Source of the DNA: an uncultured Bacilli bacterium
GTDB lineage: Bacteria > Bacillota_I > Bacilli_A > ML615J-28 > CAG-698
Direction: 5' to 3'
Length of the DNA: 5,925 nucleotides
NCBI GenBank assembly: GCA_947627395.1
Contig: CANQVW010000097.1
Coordinates: 1-5,925, forward strand
A program made the translations under genes and the position numbers. The notes below the pieces were generated by a model. That model had not been told where the DNA came from and ran no database searches. It saw nothing but the letters and a program-made list of their open reading frames with translations. How positions within the stretch are numbered: position 1 is the first letter of the stretch; each line of letters begins with the position of its first letter. Of this stretch, positions 1-5,604 are shown piece by piece.

Positions 1-535
1 CGCCACTTTCCACCGACAAAGAACCTTCCCCGTTAAAAGAGAGCGATCCCTTAATGTGGATAGCATTCTGTTCTGCGGCAGTGGAAATAATGGAATTCTC
101 GCCGATAAGAGTTATAACGACCTCTGCGCCCTTGTTGGTTGTTCCATCGATAGCGATACCTTCCGCTGTTGCTATCTTTGCGTTGTCGAAAATAAGGTGC
201 AACTTCAAGTTCTTTGCGCCGAGCAAGATTCCGCCGTAGCTACCGCTGAAATAGTAGGTTCCATCATCAAAAATCGTGTACACATCATTCGTTGACGTGA
301 CTTCTGTCGCCTCCGTCGTAGAGGTATTACCCGATAATTCGGAAAAATCTTCATCTGAAAAATCCTTTTTTATATCGTCCGTAATATCGTCGGCACTATC
401 GACAATTTCACCCATGCCGCCTCCGCCGAGATAATCGCCAGGATTCTCAAAGTTCTTGGAAGTTTCAGGTCCGCATCCTGCCAAAATGCATATGGATAAG
501 GCAAGTGCCAAGATTAAAATTAAAATTCGTTTCAT
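1..535 (-). CDS. Lipoprotein with Cthe_2159-type (DUF4353) carbohydrate-binding domain, N-terminal part
   Basis: The frame is open from an ATG at 535 to the left edge, giving 178 residues with the C-terminus missing. A clear SD (GGAGG, 541-545) lies 5 nt before the ATG. Residues 1-21 form a lipoprotein signal peptide: MKR, a hydrophobic stretch, then lipobox LAGC with Cys21 as the lipidated residue. Residues 22-80 are a Gly-, Asp-, Ser- and Thr-rich linker. From about residue 84 the sequence turns into short repeating beta strands (DGTYYFSGSYGGILL, then LKLHLIFDNAKI and AEVVITLIGENSII). This is the pattern of the Cthe_2159 / DUF4353 family, parallel beta-helix proteins whose founding member binds cellulose and polygalacturonate. 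A surface polysaccharide-binding role is inferred from the family. Such proteins are usually several hundred residues long, so most of the domain lies outside the window. Codon use (GGC, GCC, TCG, CTC, GTC) is richer in GC than in the genes to the right. Confidence 0.8.
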   Translation of the reverse strand, partial: MKRILILILALALSICILAGCGPETSKNFENPGDYLGGGGMGEIVDSADDITDDIKKDFSDEDFSELSGNTSTTEATEVTSTNDVYTIFDDGTYYFSGSYGGILLGAKNLKLHLIFDNAKIATAEGIAIDGTTNKGAEVVITLIGENSIISTAAEQNAIHIKGSLSFNGEGSLSVESG

Positions 536-568
536 AATTACCTCCATTTGAACGCAGTTTAACATAGC

Positions 569-598
569 CACCTAAAATAAAACTAAAAAGTTTAGGTG
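569..598. repeat. 8-bp inverted repeat upstream of the lipoprotein gene
   Basis: CACCTAAA (569-576) and TTTAGGTG (591-598) are perfect inverted copies separated by 14 A-rich bases. Neither side is followed by a T-run, so it does not look like a terminator. It lies 34-63 bases upstream of the lipoprotein ATG, where an operator or a 5' leader hairpin could sit. Function is not shown by the sequence. Confidence 0.45.
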
Positions 599-658
599 CT
601 TTAAGAATTTTCCGATAGTCAAAAAGCTGCGATAAAAAGAACTATATTACGCTTCTTC

Positions 659-727
659 TAAGGAGGTTGCAGTGTAGGTGTGCTACTCGAATGAGGACAG
701 ACGATTTAAGGTCGCTTGTCCTTTTTT
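659..727 (+). promoter_or_regulatory. Strong SD, GTG-TAG start-stop pair and terminator: possible leader RNA
   Basis: TAAGGAGGT at 659-667 is a near-perfect complement of the 16S rRNA 3' end. After five bases comes GTG (672-674) followed at once by TAG (675-677). Further on are short potential stems GTAG/CTAC and CTC/GAG, then a rho-independent terminator ending at 727. The arrangement resembles a leader or attenuator, or the remnant of one. No good promoter was found upstream, and no gene under its control can be identified. It may instead be decayed sequence from a mobile element. Confidence 0.25.
694..727 (+). terminator. Rho-independent terminator, rightward
   Basis: AGGACA (694-699) pairs with TGTCCT (717-722). 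After a G.T wobble and an A.C mismatch, CGA (702-704) pairs with TCG (712-714), closing a 7-base loop. Six T residues (722-727) follow on the plus strand. On the minus strand the same hairpin is not followed by T, so it acts rightward. It lies inside a plus-strand open frame, which argues that this frame is not translated. Confidence 0.6.
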
Positions 728-728
728 G

Positions 729-857
729 TTACTTAGGTTTAACTTTCTCTACTTCGATTTGGGCGGTCATTTCAAGTTGTGGGAGTTTACCCGTCAGAGC
801 AAAAGCAGCTAAAGTTTCCGATGTGGGTAAAGTAGATGTCAATACCCTATTCGGCAT
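729..857 (-). pseudogene. 42-codon orphan frame, probable 3' remnant of an unrecognised gene
   Basis: The frame stays open from 965 down to a TAA at 729-731 (78 codons). The only ATG is at 855-857, giving 42 residues, and no SD precedes it. The C-terminal part (LPTSETLAAFALTGKLPQL, ending EVEKVKPK) has a natural protein-like composition and GC-rich codons. The part upstream of about 850 is AT-rich and low in complexity. This suggests the tail of a gene whose 5' end was replaced or lost at the composition break. I do not recognise the family. It could also be a genuine small protein or a chance frame. Confidence 0.3.
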
Positions 858-1003
858 TTTTTTGAAAAAAGCTTTCAATTCGTTTTTTATGATAATCTGT
901 CTTCTATCTCTATTTTCAGTTTTATGGCATCCACAAAAAATTTTTCGTAATATTTCGATAAATTCCTATTTCAATCGTATTAGATATATAATATGTCGTG
1001 AAA

Positions 1004-1031
1004 CAAACTACCTTACTGAAAGAATAGTTTG
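1004..1031. repeat. 7-bp hairpin downstream of the protease operon
   Basis: CAAACTA (1004-1010) and TAGTTTG (1025-1031) are perfect inverted copies around a 14-base loop. Read on the minus strand the stem is followed by only three T residues; on the plus strand by ATTTTG. It lies 38-65 bases beyond the stop codon of the last operon gene and may serve as a weak terminator or an mRNA 3'-end stabiliser. Confidence 0.35.
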
Positions 1032-1043
1032 ATTTTGCTTCTT

Positions 1044-1070
1044 ATGAAAGTGCGCTTTCGTTTGTTTTTT
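1044..1070 (+). terminator. Small rho-independent terminator candidate, rightward
   Basis: GAAAG (1046-1050) and CTTTC (1055-1059) form a 5-bp stem with a TGCG loop. An A-T pair and a T.G wobble extend it to 7 bp, and GTTTGTTTTTT follows on the plus strand. The T-run overlaps the stop codon of the minus-strand protease gene. On the minus strand the run lies on the 5' side, so the hairpin is poorly placed to end the operon. Confidence 0.4.
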
Positions 1071-2328
1071 ATAATTTATCATTTAAAAAATCTTTAATCG
1101 TTTCAATAGAAATAGCAAACGACATTCCTTCTATTTCTAATCCCACAAGTTTTAATGTGTTAATGCCAATTAACTCTCCTTTTAAATTCAATAAAGCACC
1201 CCCACTATTTCCTTGATTGATAGCAGCATCATGTTGAATAAAAATGGATTGTTCATTTTCCATTGTTCTTTTTTTGGAAGAAATCATACCGAAAGTAATC
1301 GATCCATAATATGTAAATCCATTTGGATGACCAATGGCTAATACGAAATCTCCATCTTTGATTTCTTCTTCAGTTCCTAAAGGAACACATTCTATATCTT
1401 TTGTCGATTCAAACTGTAAGAGAGCTAAATCATAAGGTTCTAATCCCCTAATGAATTTAGCATCAATATAAAGATCATCCTCTCCTAAAAAGATTTTAAT
1501 GGTTTGATAATTTTCAATGACATGATAATTGGTTAAAACCGTATACAAATAGATACTTTCTTTTACTTCTTTTTCAATAACAACACAACTACCATATCCT
1601 ATTCCATCTTTACCATTTTCGTTAAAGTAATTAATCACTCCTAATATGGAAGGTTTCCTTTCTTCCACAATTTTAGTAGTCGTTTGATTTAAACTTGTTA
1701 AATCAAGATTTCCTGTTAATTCATGACTATGATGATAAATATAATTGTAAATAACATCTTGTATGCCACTTCCAGTTCGAACTAAAACATTGATTTCTTG
1801 ATAAATACTTTTGTCATTTTCTAAAGTTGCTCGAATGGTTACAAGTCCTGGTTTTATTCCTTTGACTTCTCCTAATATATTTACTGTTGCAATGGTTGAA
1901 TCACTTGATGTCCATTCAATATCAGTTGTATTTGTTGGTGTAACAATAGCTTTTAATAAAATACTTTCATTGACTAAAACACTTTGTTGTCCAATAATTT
2001 GAATGGTGTTTTTATATTCAATTTTAGCGAGCACAGTTAAGTAAATTCTACTTTCATGATCATTTAGAATAGCTGATATGTAAGCTTCTCCTTCTTTTAA
2101 AGCACTAACAACTCCATCAAAAGTTACTGTTGCTACTTCTTCATTGGAACTTTTATAAGTGATAGTTCCTGTTTCATTTAAAGAATCTTGATTGGTGGTT
2201 AGTTTTATTGTTTCTCCAACATACATGGTTTTATCAATATGATCTACTTGGATTTGAAAAGAACTGTTACATCCAGTAAAACAAAAAATAGACAAAATGA
2301 ATAAAATATTAAATAAAATTTTTTTCAT
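1069..2328 (-). CDS. Lipoprotein with two BIG2 Ig-like modules and an intact trypsin/HtrA-like serine protease domain
   Basis: The product has 419 residues. Residues 1-20 are a lipoprotein signal peptide (MKK, hydrophobic core, FTGC, lipidated Cys20), so it should sit outside the membrane. Residues ~28-100 and ~107-184 are two bacterial Ig-like (BIG2) modules, shown by repeated phrases such as SSNEEVATV...GVVSALKEG and SSDSTIATV...GEVKGIKPG. A chymotrypsin-fold S1 domain occupies ~215-419 with a full triad: His269 in TNYHVI, Asp300 in YDLALL and Ser375 in GNSGGAL. There is no PDZ domain, unlike typical HtrA/DegP. The ATG follows the previous gene's TAA by one base (TAATATG) and no SD lies at a normal distance, so translation probably depends on reinitiation after the upstream gene. 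Proteolysis is well supported by the triad; the substrate is unknown. It could act in surface protein quality control or processing. Confidence 0.88.
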   Translation of the reverse strand: MKKILFNILFILSIFCFTGCNSSFQIQVDHIDKTMYVGETIKLTTNQDSLNETGTITYKSSNEEVATVTFDGVVSALKEGEAYISAILNDHESRIYLTVLAKIEYKNTIQIIGQQSVLVNESILLKAIVTPTNTTDIEWTSSDSTIATVNILGEVKGIKPGLVTIRATLENDKSIYQEINVLVRTGSGIQDVIYNYIYHHSHELTGNLDLTSLNQTTTKIVEERKPSILGVINYFNENGKDGIGYGSCVVIEKEVKESIYLYTVLTNYHVIENYQTIKIFLGEDDLYIDAKFIRGLEPYDLALLQFESTKDIECVPLGTEEEIKDGDFVLAIGHPNGFTYYGSITFGMISSKKRTMENEQSIFIQHDAAINQGNSGGALLNLKGELIGINTLKLVGLEIEGMSFAISIETIKDFLNDKL

Positions 2329-2329
2329 A

Positions 2330-3958
2330 TTAAAATGTTACTGTCAAAGTAACTCTTTCTCCTTTCCTTAAAACAACAACAGTTGCTTTTTCGTGACTTC
2401 CGATGATAAACTTACCCAATGCTTTACGAATATCTTGAGAATGTTTTAGTTCAACTTCATCAAATTCTAATAGAATATCTCCAGGTAAAATACCAGCTTC
2501 ATGAGCAACTCCTCCAGCAGTAACTTCTTGGATATAAAATCCATAAGCTAATCCATCTGGAACAACCATATTCGGATACATTTCTAAGTAGTAATCTTTT
2601 CTTTCATAATAACTTTGAACGTCAATGACAACAACTCCTAGAGTTGCTCTTTTTGGATGTATTCCTTGTTCTAAGATTTGAATAATATCTAAAACTAAAT
2701 TACTTGGAATAGCAAAGAACATACCATTTGTTTCTAAATTAATATATTTTGTTGTATTGATTCCAATGACTTCACCTTTTAAATTGATTAATGCTCCTCC
2801 ATAATCTCCATCATTGATGGTCGCATCATGTTGAAGATACTGTGCATCCCAATCTCCCGTTCCATCTTGATTCAGATCTTCCGAAACATATCTTTCTCTG
2901 CAGGATACAATACCAAAAGATAGACTATCTATGTATTCTCCTTTACTTCCATGACCAATAGATAAAACAAACTCACCTTCGTTTACTTCATCTGAATGAC
3001 CAAATTTTGCAATTGGTAAGTAAAATGGTGTTTCAAAAGTAAGTACTGCTAAATTAATTTCATCATCATATTCAATGACCTTAGCAGTAATATCATCTAC
3101 ATCTTCAAAAATATGAATTTTAATATATGAACTTCCTTCGATAGATGTTCTATTGGTTACTACATAATATCGAAATTTAGAAATTGAATTCACTTGTGTG
3201 ATGTCATTTTCGCGTTCTAAAATCGTTCCATTAGAACAAATGACATCGCGTCTATAAATAACACCACTTGTTGTTAAAAGAAGTCTTGCGGAAGATTGAT
3301 ATTGAATATATTTTTTCACACCGACAATGCTGTCTTTCACCCCTTCAACAAGACTATAAAATACATTCTGTATAGAAGTTAAATCGATTTTATCTTTTTC
3401 TTCTTGAATGATTTGTTCAATCAATGTTGGATAATAAGACTCATCTACATTACTCACAATAACTAATACTTCTTTGGAATATTCGGGAAATTGGTTAGAT
3501 GTTATTCGAATGTTACTAACACCTTCAGAAACTCCTGTTAATGTTCCTGAAGAATCAATTGTGACAACTTCTTCATTCATACTTTGATATGTTACAGTTT
3601 GTAAAATTTGGTTTGGTTGAAGGATAACTTTCAAGCGACTTTTTTCTCCTACTGATAAAAGTCTTTTTCCAATAATTTGCATTTCTTGAATAGATAAGAC
3701 AACTTGGACAAAAAATTCTCCTTGTTCTGTTTTAATAGTTACAAAACCTTCACGAGAACCTATGACATCTAAGCCATCTCTTTCTAATACTTTTGAATTT
3801 TCATCAAATTCAATATGCTCATAGGGAAGTTTTTCTCCTATATTGATCATGATTTTAGGAACTTCTTGAATATCAAAATAGGTTCTAGAGGCTATACCAC
3901 AAGCACTTAAAAATAGAAATAAAGATAAGAATAATAGAAATAAGAGTTTTTTATACAC
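2330..3958 (-). CDS. Catalytically dead HtrA-like lipoprotein: Ig-like modules, pseudoprotease domain and PDZ domain
   Basis: I place the start at GTG 3956-3958 (542 residues). AAGGAGG (3966-3972) lies 7 nt upstream, whereas an in-frame upstream ATG would put this SD inside the coding region. Residues 1-20 form a lipoprotein signal peptide with LSAC and Cys20. A degenerate Ig-like segment spans ~27-88 and a BIG2 module ~89-170. A trypsin-like domain (~208-428) and a PDZ domain (~438-542, with YGFYIQEV and AGILPGDILLEFDE) follow. Alignment with its neighbours shows all three catalytic positions replaced: Thr271 for His (TNRTSI), Asn302 for Asp (INLAVL) and Tyr386 for Ser (GDYGGAL). The fold motifs around them (GGALINLKGEVIGINT) are kept and the frame is intact, so this is a maintained pseudoenzyme and not a decayed gene. 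Acidic DLNQDGTGDWD (361-371) sits in the L3 loop. A sensing, scaffold or substrate-binding role is inferred. Confidence 0.88.
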   Translation of the reverse strand: MYKKLLFLLFLSLFLFLSACGIASRTYFDIQEVPKIMINIGEKLPYEHIEFDENSKVLERDGLDVIGSREGFVTIKTEQGEFFVQVVLSIQEMQIIGKRLLSVGEKSRLKVILQPNQILQTVTYQSMNEEVVTIDSSGTLTGVSEGVSNIRITSNQFPEYSKEVLVIVSNVDESYYPTLIEQIIQEEKDKIDLTSIQNVFYSLVEGVKDSIVGVKKYIQYQSSARLLLTTSGVIYRRDVICSNGTILERENDITQVNSISKFRYYVVTNRTSIEGSSYIKIHIFEDVDDITAKVIEYDDEINLAVLTFETPFYLPIAKFGHSDEVNEGEFVLSIGHGSKGEYIDSLSFGIVSCRERYVSEDLNQDGTGDWDAQYLQHDATINDGDYGGALINLKGEVIGINTTKYINLETNGMFFAIPSNLVLDIIQILEQGIHPKRATLGVVVIDVQSYYERKDYYLEMYPNMVVPDGLAYGFYIQEVTAGGVAHEAGILPGDILLEFDEVELKHSQDIRKALGKFIIGSHEKATVVVLRKGERVTLTVTF

Positions 3959-3965
3959 AATATTT

Positions 3966-3989
3966 CCTCCTTGCATCACTTTTATGATG
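3966..3989 (-). promoter_or_regulatory. Strong SD with hairpin just upstream, between the first protease and the pseudoprotease
   Basis: AAGGAGG (3966-3972 on the minus strand) gives 7-nt spacing to the GTG at 3958 and decides that start. Immediately 5' of it, CATCA and TGATG (3974-3978 and 3985-3989) can form a 5-bp hairpin with a 6-base loop. This is the only gap longer than 2 nt between genes of the operon (33 nt) and the strongest SD in it. The pseudoprotease may therefore be translated independently of the gene before it. Confidence 0.5.
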
Positions 3990-3991
3990 AT

Positions 3992-4795
3992 TTATTGATT
4001 TATGAATTGTTTTACAATATTGCTTGGAATGGCAAATCCCATACCTTCTATTTCCTCTTCAACAAGTTTCATTGTATTGATTCCAATGACCTCTCCTTTT
4101 AAATTAATTAATGCTCCTCCACTATTTCCTGGATTGATGGAAGCATCTGTTTGCATATATAATTTTTTTGTTCCATCTTCATCAACATAACGATTTGCAT
4201 AAGAGATAATACCAAAACTAGCTGTTCCATGAAATTCATATCCTTCAGGACTACCTATGGCAATAACAAATGTTCCTCTTTTAACATCATCACTATCAGC
4301 AAATTCTAAGGGTTTAATAAATAAGGACGAGGAAAAAGTAAGAATTGCTAAATCATCACTAGAACTAGCTCGAACAAGAGTTGCATTTATTTCATTTGTA
4401 TCATGTCCTAAGTAAACACGAATGATATTCGATCCTTGAATGACATGTTGATTCGTAATAACATAATATGTATAATAGGCAACATCTTGATGTGATTTGG
4501 ATGACTCTAAGTCTATTTCTGTTCCATCATTTAAAATGGCGATGCCCTCATAAATGACGCCACTTCCTGTTCCATCTAATCTTGGTGTAAACATAGTTCC
4601 TTTATATGCTCCTACACTAATGACGCCAGAGGATGCTTTTTCTATGGCTGCTTCTACTAATTCTTCAAATTCATCAATATGAATAGATACATCATAGGTT
4701 TTATTATATATTTCATTATTTGTTTTGTTTGAATTGCATCCACAAAAAATAAATAGAATACAGAATAAAGATATTAAAGATATGATTTTTTTCAT
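3992..4795 (-). CDS. Trypsin/HtrA-like serine protease lipoprotein, no PDZ
   Basis: The product has 267 residues. It has an N-terminal lipoprotein signal peptide (MKKIISLISLF, then FCGC with Cys20) and a short Asn-rich spacer. Helical residues ~40-56 precede GVISVGAY, as in the N-terminal part of HtrA protease domains. The protease domain (~45-267) has a complete triad: His117 in TNQHVI, Asp148 in SDDLAIL and Ser225 in NPGNSGGAL. The segment MQTDASINPGNSGGAL is typical of the HtrA/DegP family (S1C). The protein ends right after the protease domain, with no PDZ and no Ig-like modules, so it is a minimal secreted form. The ATG lies 2 nt after the tatD stop, with GGAG (4803-4806) 7 nt upstream inside the last tatD codons. 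An active extracytoplasmic protease is well supported; its target is unknown. Confidence 0.9.
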   Translation of the reverse strand: MKKIISLISLFCILFIFCGCNSNKTNNEIYNKTYDVSIHIDEFEELVEAAIEKASSGVISVGAYKGTMFTPRLDGTGSGVIYEGIAILNDGTEIDLESSKSHQDVAYYTYYVITNQHVIQGSNIIRVYLGHDTNEINATLVRASSSDDLAILTFSSSLFIKPLEFADSDDVKRGTFVIAIGSPEGYEFHGTASFGIISYANRYVDEDGTKKLYMQTDASINPGNSGGALINLKGEVIGINTMKLVEEEIEGMGFAIPSNIVKQFINQ

Positions 4796-4797
4796 GA

Positions 4798-5550
4798 TTA
4801 CACTCCATATATTTTTTTCACATTTTTTTCTACCTGATCTTCTATGATTTGTGTCGGTATCCCTTTTAAATTAGATATTTCCTGAATGACATAAGAAATA
4901 TACTCTGGTTTATTTAATGTTCCTCTAAAAGGAACAGGTGTTAAATATGGCGCATCTGTTTCTGTAACAAGATGCGTTAAATCTATTTTTTCCACAATTT
5001 TTTTTAATTTTGTGTTTTTAAATGTTAACACTCCACCAATTCCTAAATAATATCCTTCTTGAATAAATTGATATGCCATTTCTAAGCTGTAGCTATAACA
5101 ATGTATAATTCCTTTCGTTGGATGTTCTTTTAAAATTTGGTATGTTAATTCACAAGCATCTCTACTATGAATGGAAACTGGTTTATGATATTGATTGGCT
5201 ATTTCAATTTGTTTGACAAAATATTCTTCTTGTAATTCCTTATTGTCTTTATCCCAATGAAAATCTAATCCAATTTCACCTATTCCAATAACTTTAGATT
5301 CTTGAAGCATTTTTAGTAACCAAGTTAATTCAATATCTTCTTCCTTGTTGACTTCGCTTGGATGAAGTCCAACAATAGCAAATAAATTGGGATATTGATT
5401 GGCTATTTCAATTGCACGTTCACTACTTTTTTTATCATATCCAACGATAAACATTTTTTTTACTTGATGTTGAAAAGATGTTTGAATGATGTCATCTAAT
5501 ATGTTATCATAGCTTGGATCATTTAAATGAATATGAGTATCAATGATCAT
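4798..5550 (-). CDS. tatD: TatD family metal-dependent hydrolase (3'-5' DNase-type)
   Basis: The product has 250 residues from ATG 5548-5550 and starts MIIDTHIHL, as is usual in the family. A GTG at 5562 is in frame, but it overlaps the SD (GGAG, 5562-5565) and would add an atypical leader, so I prefer the ATG. The TIM-barrel metal ligands of TatD are all visible: His6 and His8 (THIH), Glu92 (GEIGLD), His128 (IHSRDA), His150 (IHCYS) and Asp199 (ETDAPYL). Length matches the family (about 255). Characterised TatD enzymes are cytoplasmic Mg-dependent 3'-5' exonucleases linked to DNA repair, and RNA and D-aminoacyl-tRNA substrates have also been reported. It is the first gene of the operon, with three exported protease-fold lipoproteins behind it. 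In many Firmicutes tatD instead lies between metG and rnmV/ksgA, so this setting is different. Confidence 0.93.
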   Translation of the reverse strand: MIIDTHIHLNDPSYDNILDDIIQTSFQHQVKKMFIVGYDKKSSERAIEIANQYPNLFAIVGLHPSEVNKEEDIELTWLLKMLQESKVIGIGEIGLDFHWDKDNKELQEEYFVKQIEIANQYHKPVSIHSRDACELTYQILKEHPTKGIIHCYSYSLEMAYQFIQEGYYLGIGGVLTFKNTKLKKIVEKIDLTHLVTETDAPYLTPVPFRGTLNKPEYISYVIQEISNLKGIPTQIIEDQVEKNVKKIYGV

Positions 5551-5574
5551 ATAAAACCACACTCCAATATGTTT

Positions 5575-5604
5575 ATTATATCAAATTTTCATTAAAAATG
5601 GAAA
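5575..5604 (-). promoter_or_regulatory. Extended -10 promoter for the tatD-protease operon
   Basis: On the minus strand TATAAT (5575-5580) is a perfect -10 box. It is preceded by TGA, giving an extended -10 (TGnTATAAT). TTTCCA (5599-5604) is a 4-of-6 match to the -35 box with 18-bp spacing. Transcription would begin near 5567-5569, a few bases before the SD at 5562-5565, so the leader is very short. No other good promoter was seen in the operon, which fits one transcript for all four genes. Confidence 0.6.

Larger units (their letters stand above)
546..1068. other. Intergenic region with composition break
   Basis: No complete convincing gene is seen here. From left to right it holds the inverted repeat at 569-598, the SD/terminator cluster at 659-727, the orphan frame at 729-857, an AT-rich stretch at about 860-1000, and hairpins at 1004-1031 and 1044-1070. 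By hand count GC is about 47% on 781-840 and about 27% on 841-1020, so the change is abrupt. No transposase, integrase, tRNA or terminal repeat was recognised. Confidence 0.6.

Noticed and set aside
617..622. TTGACT as -35 box for the left lipoprotein gene (minus strand)
   Set aside because: No acceptable -10 hexamer occurs 16-18 bases downstream.
678..812. 44-codon plus-strand frame from GTG 678 downstream of the strong SD
   Set aside because: It spans the terminator hairpin and its T-run, overlaps the minus-strand orphan frame and resembles no family I know.
667..1032. 121-codon plus-strand frame starting with TTG after a strong SD
   Set aside because: The TTG directly abuts the SD, a T-tailed terminator lies inside the frame, and the composition changes abruptly within it. 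The opposite strand has the more protein-like frame.
3959..3979. ATG-ATG start 7 codons upstream for the pseudoprotease
   Set aside because: It would place the AAGGAGG SD inside the coding sequence. The GTG at 3958 has ideal spacing and gives a normal signal peptide.
1069..5550. Mycoplasma-type code with UGA as Trp
   Set aside because: The tryptophans checked are encoded by TGG and all stops are TAA, so there is no evidence for recoding.
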